A stretch of 42,667 nucleotides of DNA, taken from NCBI GenBank assembly GCA_946059305.1, contig CAMGMU010000011.1:1-42667 (forward strand). Reading direction: 5' to 3'. The stretch's first letter is position 1, and every line of letters starts with the position of its first letter. The notes below the pieces were generated by a model. That model worked only from the letters and a program-made list of their open reading frames with translations. It was not told the origin of the DNA and ran no database searches. Positions 7,107-15,441 of this stretch are shown piece after piece. This DNA comes from an uncultured Bacteroidales bacterium. Its GTDB lineage: Bacteria > Bacteroidota > Bacteroidia > Bacteroidales > Paludibacteraceae. A program made the translations under genes and the position numbers.

Positions 7107-7138
7107 TTTGCACACTCCAAAAATTCTTCGTACCTTTG
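7107..7138 (+). promoter_or_regulatory. Promoter for lysO-type gene
   Basis: TTTG at 7107-7110, 20 bases, TACCTTTG at 7131-7138, a full consensus match. The transcript would have a leader of about 255 bases before the ATG at 7399. The leader holds a short hairpin ACGTGC / GCACGT near 7200-7220. I looked for lysine-riboswitch signatures and saw none. Confidence 0.7.
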
Positions 7139-7398
7139 CAGCCAAATTGATAATCAGACTATGAAATGCCGAACCCAACATCTTTCATCGAATAATCGAC
7201 GTGCAGAAAGCCGCACGTGCCGAATTGTGTTTGTGCATTGGTTTAGTGGCTTTTGTTGAACCTTACAATGTTGCTTAGAATTACCTTTTTCAGGCGATTA
7301 TTGGTAAGATTATCTATTTGTTTTATGCTTCCCTTTTGATGAAAAATCGTTTCATTGATAGGAAGGTTTCACCTATATAATGTATAAGGATATTAATA

Positions 7399-8352
7399 AT
7401 GTTTACTGTACTTTCTATACTTTTTTGCGCCATCATCGCTGGTGCTATATTGCTTCGTATGGGCTTTAAGCTGCAAATGGAGCGCGCATTGGATATCACT
7501 GTATTTGTATTGATTGCGTTGTTTGGCTTGTCGATAGGGCAAGACGACAACCTCCTACATAATGCTTCTTCTATAGGCTGGGCGGCATTACTGATTGCAT
7601 CTTTAGGAATGGCAGGTAGCGTGCTTTTTTCGTGGCTGTATCAGCGTTTGCTTCATTTGCCTAATATCCCGGTAGCCGTGGCAGAAACGGCAAATGAACA
7701 TAAACTGAAGAAAACAGACTTGTTGCTTCGTCTGCTCCGTTCGAGTAAACTGCCCCTTGTATTGCTGGCGGGCATGCTGATGGGCTATTATGGCCTGCTG
7801 CCAAAGTCGTGGGGTTCGAGCAAGGTGTCGTTTGTGGTGCTATGTTTGCTGATAGCCGAAGTGGGGCTCTCATTGGGCAATCGTCCGGACTTGAAAACCG
7901 TGATGAAATCGGTGGATTTTAAGATATTGCTCTTACCGTTTTTTACAATAGTGGGCTCTTTGTCGTTTTCCGCTTTAGGCGCAATAGTATTGCCTTTCTC
8001 GGTGCGGGATGTGCTTACGGTAGGAAGTGGTTTTGGCTATTACTCCCTGTCTTCAATCTTGATTCTCGATCAGAAAGCGGCCGTGATCGGTCAGTCGGCA
8101 GCGGTAGAGTTGGCTTCCCTTTCGTTGTTGATCAACCTGCTTCGTGAGCTGGTGGCACTTATCTTGTGCGAACCTCTATCCCGCTCCGGGAGGGTCTATC
8201 AGGCGGTCTCATTAGCGGGTGTCACCTCGATGGATGTGTGTTTGCCGATGATTGTCAATAGTCGCACCTCGCCGCAGAACATGCCTATCGCCATCGTGCA
8301 TGGCATTGTTCTTGAAATCTCCGTTCCGCTGCTCTTGTCGGTATTATGTTGA
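7399..8352 (+). CDS. lysO: Lysine exporter LysO-type protein (DUF340)
   Basis: A 317-residue inner-membrane protein with about eight or nine hydrophobic segments, close to the ~300 residues of E. coli LysO (YbjE), which exports L-lysine and thialysine. The N-terminal part (IIAGAILLRMGFKLQMERALD) matches the first DUF340 half. The second half has the conserved VGSGFGYYSLSSILI and the final AGVTSMDVCLPMI, with IAIVHGIVLEI after it. An internal hydrophilic loop is near residues 95-115. It is a single-gene transcript: consensus promoter about 260 bases upstream, terminator about 105 bases downstream. Transport of lysine is inferred from family. Confidence 0.85.
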   Translation: MFTVLSILFCAIIAGAILLRMGFKLQMERALDITVFVLIALFGLSIGQDDNLLHNASSIGWAALLIASLGMAGSVLFSWLYQRLLHLPNIPVAVAETANEHKLKKTDLLLRLLRSSKLPLVLLAGMLMGYYGLLPKSWGSSKVSFVVLCLLIAEVGLSLGNRPDLKTVMKSVDFKILLLPFFTIVGSLSFSALGAIVLPFSVRDVLTVGSGFGYYSLSSILILDQKAAVIGQSAAVELASLSLLINLLRELVALILCEPLSRSGRVYQAVSLAGVTSMDVCLPMIVNSRTSPQNMPIAIVHGIVLEISVPLLLSVLC

Positions 8353-8456
8353 TTATTCACAGCTTCTAAATTCATCGTGATTTTGGGATGGTTCTTCAAT
8401 TGGATTCTTTGAGAAAAGCTTATTCAATAATTGATACGAATCGATCTTACAAAATA

Positions 8457-8481
8457 AGCCGCGCGACTCAGTCACGCGGCT
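8457..8481 (+). terminator. Terminator after lysO
   Basis: AGCCGCG / CGCGGCT stem, extended inside by GAC/GTC around a TCA loop, followed by AACTTTTT. It can serve the convergent potD-like gene only weakly, since the T-run is on the plus strand. Confidence 0.8.
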
Positions 8482-8541
8482 AACTTTTTCCCTATTATTT
8501 TGTTTTCCTTATGGATGCCTCGGGCAACCAAAAGGTTAATA

Positions 8542-8570
8542 GTGGGTTCTAAAAATTCCCACTTAAGAAA
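8542..8570. repeat. Dispersed 29-bp palindromic repeat, copy A
   Basis: A GTGGG / CCCAC hairpin followed by TTAAGAAA. All 29 bases are identical at 18285-18313, and a degenerate version is at 23202-23226. Here it lies between the convergent lysO and binding-protein genes. Confidence 0.7.
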
Positions 8571-8598
8571 CAGCGAATTTTTAAAAACCACCTAATCA

Positions 8599-9921
8599 TC
8601 AACGACGACGATTCTTCTTGTTGGCTTTCTGATTTTTCTTAGCCAAGCTGTAAATGCCGAAACCAACAGCCAGCACAACGACAATCACGAGGAACACAAC
8701 AATACCAGTGGACATATTATCGCCCTTTACGCGATTCCACATGGCCAACAACGCTTCCGTCTGCTCTGCGGCATCATGCATGAGTGCGCAATGGTTAATG
8801 GTATTGATGTCTGGATAATACACCGGATTCAAATGAACGTTCTTGCCTTCTTCTCCAAAGAAATACGAAGCGTCAATAACCTCCGGATAAGCCTCTTCAT
8901 CGTTAGCCCATTCCAAAATTTCCGGCGAAGCGATTACGGATACATAACCGACCTCCTCCATGTTGTAAATGGCGTTTTGCGGCATACACATATAATTGAT
9001 GAAATAGGTAGCAGCTTTGGGATTCTTGGCATAAATGGGGATTACCCAACCATCGAACCAAACGTTTGAACCTTCTTCCGGCACGATATAATCGAGTTCA
9101 ACACCTACCTCAGCAGCTTCGTCAATAGCCCAAGCGGCATCGCCTGACCAACTGAGGTTGAGCCACATCTTGCCCTTGGTCATTTCTTCCTTACCGAAAT
9201 CCACTTCCCAGCCGGCAATATTACTTTTGGCTTCTTTCAGAATTGCTTCTACACGCTCCAAGCGCTCCGGGGTGATGTTTCTTACGAGCTCATCTTTGTC
9301 AGCCTTACCGGCTGCAATCTCGTCTTTGTAAGCATACAATACCAAAACGGAATACACATCGCGGAACGCATCTTTTACGTAGATATGTCCCTTGAATTTC
9401 GGATTGGTGAGAGCAGCCCAACTCTTGAGTTCTTCGGGCGAAACGAAGGCCGTGTTGTAGAGCCAACCGGTGGTGCCCCACATGTAGCCTACCGTGTAAT
9501 CAGATGCCAGCTGACCGGGCTGAGCCATCTGCTGGAATTTTTCTACAGCAAACGGGGCAACATAGTCAAAATACTGCAAGCTGTCAGGAATCAAATCCTT
9601 CTGAATCTTCTGGAGCAGGTTGTTCTTGAGCATGCGCTCAATAATGTACTCCGATGGGCAAACCACGTCGTAATCCTCTTTACCAACCTCAATCTCAGTC
9701 AGCATCGACTCATTGATGTCAAAAGTCTGATAGATAATCTCCACTTCTTCACCCGTCTGCGCTTTGTACCAGTCGGGGAACGTGTTCAGGACGTGCTCCA
9801 TGTCGATGTAGTCCGCCCAGTTGTAAACCTTAAGAGTGTGCTCGCGGTCTGCGGCAAAAACACTGGCGATGCTCATTACCATTCCGGCTACGACCGCCAG
9901 CAAAAAACGATTTTTTTGCAT
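8599..9921 (-). CDS. potD: PotD-type spermidine/putrescine-binding protein with C-terminal membrane anchor
   Basis: A 440-residue periplasmic polyamine-binding protein starting at MQKNRFLL; longer starts upstream lie in the leader. Signal peptide residues 1-23 end at SVFAA, with no lipobox. Family features include LKVYNWADYID near residue 30, YDVVCPSEYIIERML, YMWGTTGWLYN, MWLNLSWSGDAAWAIDEA and the terminal NPVYYPDINT. Unlike classical PotD (~350 residues), it ends in a transmembrane helix (TGIVVFLVIVVVLAVGFGIY, about 405-425) and a basic tail, so the receptor is probably tethered to the inner membrane. Its transporter partners potABC lie about 20 kb away as a separate operon. It has its own promoter at 10068-10098. 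Confidence 0.85.
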   Translation of the reverse strand: MQKNRFLLAVVAGMVMSIASVFAADREHTLKVYNWADYIDMEHVLNTFPDWYKAQTGEEVEIIYQTFDINESMLTEIEVGKEDYDVVCPSEYIIERMLKNNLLQKIQKDLIPDSLQYFDYVAPFAVEKFQQMAQPGQLASDYTVGYMWGTTGWLYNTAFVSPEELKSWAALTNPKFKGHIYVKDAFRDVYSVLVLYAYKDEIAAGKADKDELVRNITPERLERVEAILKEAKSNIAGWEVDFGKEEMTKGKMWLNLSWSGDAAWAIDEAAEVGVELDYIVPEEGSNVWFDGWVIPIYAKNPKAATYFINYMCMPQNAIYNMEEVGYVSVIASPEILEWANDEEAYPEVIDASYFFGEEGKNVHLNPVYYPDINTINHCALMHDAAEQTEALLAMWNRVKGDNMSTGIVVFLVIVVVLAVGFGIYSLAKKNQKANKKNRRR

Positions 9922-10067
9922 TTTTTCTTCAGGGGGTTTAACATTGTGAATAAACTCCGTTTGGCAGCTGCAACCCCCCACACGCCACCTCACAGAGGGA
10001 TAAGTTAATAACAAATGGTGGTAATAAATTCCACCAATAATAGTGGATAATTTTAAAAAATCCGGTG

Positions 10068-10098
10068 CAAAGGTACTGCTTTTTATTGATTTGACAAA
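10068..10098 (-). promoter_or_regulatory. Promoter for the PotD-type gene
   Basis: On the reverse strand: TTTG (10098-10095), 19 bases, TACCTTTG (10075-10068). The leader of about 140 bases contains a GGTGG/CCACC palindrome (10018-10036). It lies back-to-back with the promoter at 10114-10145. Confidence 0.7.
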
Positions 10099-10113
10099 AA
10101 AATCGACTTATTT

Positions 10114-10145
10114 TTTCGTCAATCCGAAAAAAATATGTATCTTTG
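10114..10145 (+). promoter_or_regulatory. Promoter for hexosaminidase
   Basis: TTTC at 10114-10117, 20 bases, TATCTTTG at 10138-10145, giving a leader of about 20 bases before the ATG at 10169. This supports choosing that start over the in-frame start at 10043. Confidence 0.65.
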
Positions 10146-10168
10146 CAGGCGAAAAAATTCCACTCCTC

Positions 10169-12631
10169 ATGAAAAAAATTGCATATCTGCTTATTTGCCT
10201 TATGGCCACCACCTTCATTCATGCGCAATCATTGACGCTCCGCTGGGAGCTCATAAGCAACGATAGACCAACTCAAGGCATCGTAGAGAGCGCGCTCACC
10301 ATCAGCAATCACACGTCCCAAACGCTCACATGTTCGGGCGATTGGTTGATTGGTTACTGCTGGATGTCGGTTCACCCCTATTCATATGAGGGTGCCGAGC
10401 TGCAAGAGACCGAAGTGTGTGCTTCGTATCATACGCTTCGTCCTACGGCTAACTTTCAGCCGCTGCATCCCGGCGAGAGCCGTACGTATCGTTTGCTGCA
10501 GAAAGGGGCCATTATTCGCGAAAGTGCAGGCCCACAGGGGGCGTTCTTCGTTGCACATGAAGGTGCGCAACCGGTGGACGTATGCCTCATTACTACACCT
10601 TTCACCGAACCCAAGCAGTGGATGCGGAGCAATCAACCCGCCTATGCTTCTGGCGAATGGTTATATGCATACAATCAAGAAGCCCTCCATTCGCCTTATG
10701 AGAATGCGGATATTACAGCAGGAAACGAAACGGTAGATGCCGCTTTCCGCCCGCTTAACCTCGTGCCTGAACCAAAGATCATCTACGCAGCCCCTGTTCC
10801 GGCCAATCTACAAGCAAATTTGACCTTCAAGCATGCTAAAGACCTTCCGCAAGAAGGCTACCGAATCACTTTCCTCCGAAAGAAAATACTGATTGATTAT
10901 GCCGATGAAAACGGCCGTTTTTACGCTTTGCAAACCATCGAACGCTTGCGCGAAAACGTCAGTAGATTAGGTGAAGACGAGCGCCCATACGTGTTTCAAT
11001 TGCAAGACTGGCCCGACCTGCATCATCGCGGACTAATGCTCGATATTGCACGCAATTTTACGTCCAAAGAGGAGATTATGAAGCTGCTCTCAGCTATGGC
11101 GGCTTATAAGATGAATGTTTTTCACTTCCATATTGCAGACGATGAGGGGTGGCGCCTTGAGATTCCGGGGCTTCCCGAACTCACCGAAGTGGGTTCACGA
11201 AGAGGATTTACAATCGATGAACACGACCGACTTTATCCCGCTTATGGGGGTGGTTGGAATCCCGATGCTACCAATCCAGCCAACGGGTTCCTCACCCGAG
11301 AGGATTACATAGAAATCGTGCGGTATGCTGACTCGCTTCATATTCGTATAATCCCGGAGATTGATATGCCTGGTCATTCGCGAGCCGCTATTCGAGCCAT
11401 GGAGGAGCGTTATCGCCGATTGATGATTAGAGGCATGCAAGCAGAGGCAGAGCAGTATAGACTAATCGACCCAAACGACCGTTCCGTATATAGCAGCGCC
11501 CAATATTATACGGATAATGTGATCTGCATTGCGCGACCTTCATGCTACACATTTGTCTATAAAATCATCGATGAAATCAGCAAAATGCACCAGGAAGTGG
11601 GGCAACCACTTAGGGTTTTCCACGTGGGAGGCGATGAAGTCGCCAATGGAGCCTTTGAGGGCTCACCCCTTTGCCAGCAGAAAATGCGCGAATTGGGCTA
11701 CAAGCATACCTATCAACTCAAAGATTGGTTCTTGCAGCAACTCATTGACCATCTGCAACCTATGGACATTCAGATTGCAGGATGGGAGGAGATAGCCATG
11801 CGCAAAGGCGAACCCAATCCGCTATTTGCAGACAAAAACGTGCTTTCGTGGTGCTGGAACAGTATCCCCGAATGGAAAGGTGATGAAAAACCCTATCTCT
11901 TGGCCAATGCTGGCTATCCTGTTATCCTTGCATGCGTAGGAAATAATTATATCGATATGTCATACGCCAACCATCAGTCCGAACGCGGTCTGCATTGGGG
12001 AGGATACACCGATGAACGCTCCACGTTTGATTTTCTGCCTTACGATATCTATCGTTCTGTACGCTATACCCTCCGCCGAGAGAAGCGCGATATCGATGCG
12101 TATGATGCCCAAAAGAAGGTGCGGTTACAGCCCAAGGCTGTTCCCAATATCATTGGCATCAACGGCCAACTCTTCTCCGAAACCCTTCGCTCCAATGAGC
12201 AAACCGAGCAGTATATCTTTCCGAAATTGCAAGGCTTGGCCGAACGAGGATGGAATGCTACTCCCTTGAGCGTAAGCAATGGTATTTCTATTTACCCGAG
12301 AATGCAGTTTGAAGCAGAGCGTATCCGCTATTTCGCTCAACTCTATCAATATGAACTCCCTCGCATCCATGCTTGGGGCATCCGCTTCCATCTGGCGCAA
12401 CCGGGGATTCACGTTGAAAATGGAGAAGTGATCTGCAATCACCCTTATCGAAGCGATACCAAAATGCAGGTTGATGGACTAATTATCCGCTATACTACGG
12501 ATGGTACCGAACCCTCGATGGATTCGGAGATTTACAATGGTCCCTTCGCGCTTGAAACCGATGCTGCCCTCCTTCGTGCCAAAGCCTATTATCTTGGTGA
12601 AGAGTCGGCCACTACATTCTACATAGAATAA
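10169..12631 (+). CDS. Beta-N-acetylhexosaminidase, GH20
   Basis: An 820-residue exported enzyme that removes terminal GlcNAc/GalNAc from glycans. The start at 10169 gives a signal peptide (MKKIAYLLICL ... IHAQS). Next come a beta-rich N-terminal domain of the CHB_HEX carbohydrate-binding type (to about 200), the GH20b domain (VPEPKII to YALQTIERL), and the GH20 catalytic barrel from HHRGLMLDIARNFTS. The catalytic pair is D489-E490 in FHVGGDEVANG, where Asp orients the substrate acetamido group and Glu is the acid. FHFHIADDEGWR and MPGHSRAA are further family motifs. A CHB_HEX_C-like end carries RYTTDGTEPS. No lipobox, so it is probably periplasmic. The gene is monocistronic and abuts convergent comEC with no spacing. 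Confidence 0.92.
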   Translation: MKKIAYLLICLMATTFIHAQSLTLRWELISNDRPTQGIVESALTISNHTSQTLTCSGDWLIGYCWMSVHPYSYEGAELQETEVCASYHTLRPTANFQPLHPGESRTYRLLQKGAIIRESAGPQGAFFVAHEGAQPVDVCLITTPFTEPKQWMRSNQPAYASGEWLYAYNQEALHSPYENADITAGNETVDAAFRPLNLVPEPKIIYAAPVPANLQANLTFKHAKDLPQEGYRITFLRKKILIDYADENGRFYALQTIERLRENVSRLGEDERPYVFQLQDWPDLHHRGLMLDIARNFTSKEEIMKLLSAMAAYKMNVFHFHIADDEGWRLEIPGLPELTEVGSRRGFTIDEHDRLYPAYGGGWNPDATNPANGFLTREDYIEIVRYADSLHIRIIPEIDMPGHSRAAIRAMEERYRRLMIRGMQAEAEQYRLIDPNDRSVYSSAQYYTDNVICIARPSCYTFVYKIIDEISKMHQEVGQPLRVFHVGGDEVANGAFEGSPLCQQKMRELGYKHTYQLKDWFLQQLIDHLQPMDIQIAGWEEIAMRKGEPNPLFADKNVLSWCWNSIPEWKGDEKPYLLANAGYPVILACVGNNYIDMSYANHQSERGLHWGGYTDERSTFDFLPYDIYRSVRYTLRREKRDIDAYDAQKKVRLQPKAVPNIIGINGQLFSETLRSNEQTEQYIFPKLQGLAERGWNATPLSVSNGISIYPRMQFEAERIRYFAQLYQYELPRIHAWGIRFHLAQPGIHVENGEVICNHPYRSDTKMQVDGLIIRYTTDGTEPSMDSEIYNGPFALETDAALLRAKAYYLGEESATTFYIE

Positions 12632-14206
12632 TCACGACTGAAGCGAAAGAGCATAGGCTATCAGTAGTGCTGCTGCTATGAGGGCGGATGCAGAAAGGGC
12701 TACCCATCGCTTCCATCCTTGCATACGCAAACTGATAGTGATGCCTATTATCAATGTTATAAGGAGTATCGTGAGCAGGGGTGAAAACGTGATGAACGTA
12801 GTTGCCCCCGGTAGAGACTGCACCCAGCGCACGCTTCTGTCCATCCACCAAGCTGACTCTCCTGCCAGCCGCATTAGAAGCCTGCTCAAGCCGCCTAACG
12901 GAAGATAACTTACTGCTAATGCCGCTATTGACAAGGGCATCAAGAGGTATTGTGCCAGAGGCAAGACTATACAGTTCGTAAGGAGGAAATAATTGGCAGA
13001 TTGTCCGAAGAAAAGGAGAGAAAATGGTAATGTGCCGATTTGAGCAGCTACCGATACTGCCAGCAAATCCACTATCCATTGCTTGAGTTTCACCCATGCA
13101 CGTTGCCAACCATTGTTTCCCTCAGCTTTCGTATGCAAAAATGTTCGCCATCGAGGGAAATAATACATAATCGCCCATACTGCACTAAAGCTCAACAGGA
13201 AAGAGGGACTGCTGATGGCAGATGGGTCAATCAGCAGGATAATCAAAGCCGCCATCGCCAAACGATTATATTTTACAGGTGACTCTCTATGCAGATTCCC
13301 CAGCGGCATAAAGCTGAACATCAGCGCACTGCGCATGACAGAAACACTCATACCCGTAAGAAAGGCATACGCCCAAATCATCAATATAGCCACCAACCGC
13401 TGCAGCCGTCTTAGATGGTAATATTGCCATGGGATGATGATTCTGTTTCCTAAGGTAAGCAACCATAATATCATAGCCGCAATGATACCTACATGCAAGC
13501 CACTCACTGCCAGTATATGCATGGCTCCGGCATCGGCAAAGGCATAGCGCTGTTCTGGCTGCAACTGCCGCCGATCACCTAAAAGAAGCGATTCTATCAA
13601 CCCCACTACTGCTGCACGTTTTTCAGCATCTTTCTCCCATACAAATTTTCCTTTTTCTCCGTTTTCATCGGAAAAACTATCTTTTTCAAGCTGAAATTGA
13701 CTTTCACTCTGACGTTCTTTCAGATAATCATAGCTTCTGCTGCATAACATATTCTCCAAACGAGCCTCAAGTTGAGAGCGCATCCTGAGACTGTAAAACC
13801 GCATTTTCCCCTCTGTCCATCCGATATTCCGACCCGCTCGCCAACCATCATCTGTTGGCACACGCTTCTCTAATAAGGCCGAATAGCCAGAACGCACAAA
13901 GCCCCTGCCCGCTTTGAGTTGCACGATCGCCAGCACCACATCTCCGGCTTCATACTTAATACTATCTTTGGGGAAATACAGGAGCAACTCCGGTCGCGGC
14001 CACCCGCCCGAATCGAGCAATACAGCCTCATATGCCACTGACCGCGGTTTCTCCAAACCATCCGACAACAACAGCACCTCATGCATCACTTCCGACTCAT
14101 CGGATGGACTCTGCGGCTGCCAAGGCACATCCCAAATGCAAGTCACTGCTAACCATACAGCAAGCAATACAACTGGGGTATGAAGACGGAAAAACTCTAG
14201 CATACG
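12632..14206 (-). CDS. comEC: ComEC/Rec2-family DNA uptake channel protein
   Basis: A 524-residue polytopic membrane protein, starting at MLEFFRLHTPVV; an in-frame start 23 codons upstream would run into a tandem repeat and is less likely. The family signature is clear: AFADAGAMHILAVSGLHVGI (competence domain), then LTGMSVSVMRSALMFSF and SFLLSFSAVWAIMYYF. Before it lie one hydrophobic helix and a poorly conserved OB-like segment; a charged stretch rich in Glu, Lys and Ser (near 165-200) is unusual. No metallo-beta-lactamase domain follows, and only one N-terminal helix is visible, so it is shorter than the classical ~700-residue form. It would pass single-stranded DNA across the inner membrane. 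The gene follows lpxG/yaeI-like and kinase genes on the same strand. Confidence 0.9.
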   Translation of the reverse strand, partial: RMLEFFRLHTPVVLLAVWLAVTCIWDVPWQPQSPSDESEVMHEVLLLSDGLEKPRSVAYEAVLLDSGGWPRPELLLYFPKDSIKYEAGDVVLAIVQLKAGRGFVRSGYSALLEKRVPTDDGWRAGRNIGWTEGKMRFYSLRMRSQLEARLENMLCSRSYDYLKERQSESQFQLEKDSFSDENGEKGKFVWEKDAEKRAAVVGLIESLLLGDRRQLQPEQRYAFADAGAMHILAVSGLHVGIIAAMILWLLTLGNRIIIPWQYYHLRRLQRLVAILMIWAYAFLTGMSVSVMRSALMFSFMPLGNLHRESPVKYNRLAMAALIILLIDPSAISSPSFLLSFSAVWAIMYYFPRWRTFLHTKAEGNNGWQRAWVKLKQWIVDLLAVSVAAQIGTLPFSLLFFGQSANYFLLTNCIVLPLAQYLLMPLSIAALAVSYLPLGGLSRLLMRLAGESAWWMDRSVRWVQSLPGATTFITFSPLLTILLITLIIGITISLRMQGWKRWVALSASALIAAALLIAYALSLQS

Positions 14207-14230
14207 ATTATCAAGGAGATGTTTCACAAA

Positions 14231-14323
14231 ATTTGACGGTAAGCCCCTTCCGATATTTGCTGCAAATCTGCACAAAGATTTGACGGTAAGCCCCTTCCGA
14301 TATTTGCTGCAATCTGCACAAAA
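14231..14323. repeat. Tandem 47-bp duplication before comEC
   Basis: The unit beginning ATTTGACGGTAAGCCCCTTC and ending TCTGCACAAA occurs at 14231-14277 and again at 14278-14323, differing by about one missing base. It fills much of the 186-base gap between the phosphoesterase and comEC genes, just upstream of the preferred comEC start. Confidence 0.85.
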
Positions 14324-14392
14324 ATTCGAGTAGAAGTATCACTAACTCGAGGTCAACGCTATCCAAAGAGGGGTGTTGCAGAGGAAAATGCC

Positions 14393-15376
14393 TTAGTTTC
14401 GGAGGGTGATGAGCGTGAGGTCTTGTGGCGTGCTGATGCGGAAGGGGGCGGTACATCCTATACCGGTATTTACGTTGAGCGTTTGCCCATTATAATCATA
14501 GCGGCCATCTGACTGCCTGAACATCAGTTGCGCGGGATTCCATCCGAAAAAGCGAACTTGCGAAGCGTGCGTGTGTCCCGCTAATGTAAGAGGAATATCC
14601 GTTGTAGGAATCACCTCTGCCTCCCAATGCGAAGGGTCGTGCGTAAGCAGAATGCGAAAACCATCGGTATCCGCCATTGCTTGCTGCAGATTACCGCAGT
14701 CAATCGTACGAAACCCTTGTTCTGCCCCTCGTGTATTATCTACTCCCAACAACGTAATCGAACTGCTATCTGCAGCCGTAAGTACTTGATGCTCATTACG
14801 GAGCAGATGCCATCCGAGGCTATCTGTAATATATCTGCAAAGCATCTCCACCTCTTGCAGCCGCTGCTGCTCCGTGAGCTCGCGAGAGTAAATGAAAAAA
14901 TCGTGGTTGCCAAGAACTGCATATACGGGGGCTTGAATCCCTTTAAGAATGGCCGTAAAGGGTGCTGCCTCTCGGCAATCTATAGTGCACAAATCTCCCG
15001 TAAAACATACGATATCCGGCTGGGCTGCATTAATCGCCCTTATGGTTTGCTCGAGTTGCCCCTCATGACCACTAAATGAGCCTAAATGCAGGTCGGATAT
15101 ATGCATAATTTTAAAGCCTGAAAATGCCGATGGAATCGAGTCATTTTGATAATCTAGCAAGCGCAACTGCCGTTGCCATCTGCCGAAGAAATAGCCGTAT
15201 CCCATTAGCAGAAGAAAGAGCATAACAAGCACCACAGCTGCCCATCCAAATGGGGTATATCGGCATGAATAGCCCATCGGTTTGCTTATAGCGATGCAGA
15301 CCAACCATAAGAGATGCGGAAGGGCGGCCAGCAGCAGCGAAACAACCAAGCAGAAGGCTATCATCATTCTCATCAT
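14393..15376 (-). CDS. Membrane-anchored metallophosphoesterase, YaeI-like
   Basis: A 327-residue protein with two N-terminal membrane helices (about 5-27 and 45-66) and a calcineurin-like phosphoesterase domain. All metal-binding blocks are present in order: HISDLHLGS, CFTGDLCT, VLGNHDFF, ILLTHDPSH and LAGHTHASQ. This arrangement is that of the YaeI group; related enzymes hydrolyse UDP-2,3-diacylglucosamine in lipid A synthesis (LpxG) or other phosphodiesters, so a lipid A role is possible since lpxD-lpxC-lpxA are elsewhere in the window. The substrate is not proven by sequence. It lies between the kinase gene (65-base gap) and comEC on the same strand, likely one transcription unit. Confidence 0.85.
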   Translation of the reverse strand: MMRMMIAFCLVVSLLLAALPHLLWLVCIAISKPMGYSCRYTPFGWAAVVLVMLFLLLMGYGYFFGRWQRQLRLLDYQNDSIPSAFSGFKIMHISDLHLGSFSGHEGQLEQTIRAINAAQPDIVCFTGDLCTIDCREAAPFTAILKGIQAPVYAVLGNHDFFIYSRELTEQQRLQEVEMLCRYITDSLGWHLLRNEHQVLTAADSSSITLLGVDNTRGAEQGFRTIDCGNLQQAMADTDGFRILLTHDPSHWEAEVIPTTDIPLTLAGHTHASQVRFFGWNPAQLMFRQSDGRYDYNGQTLNVNTGIGCTAPFRISTPQDLTLITLRN

Positions 15377-15441
15377 AGCAGGATAATAAAATTCATTGCA
15401 TATTTGTGTTTAACAACAATCGTTCAAAGCGTTTATTCTTC

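Noticed and set aside
6936-7181. 81-codon reverse-strand ORF over the structured region
   Set aside because: Composition and stems suggest RNA, and no protein family is recognisable.
7139-7398. Lysine riboswitch before lysO
   Set aside because: The leader is long enough, but the conserved L-box motifs are not seen.
10043-10168. Upstream in-frame start for the hexosaminidase
   Set aside because: It lies upstream of the predicted promoter -7 box and would bury the signal peptide.
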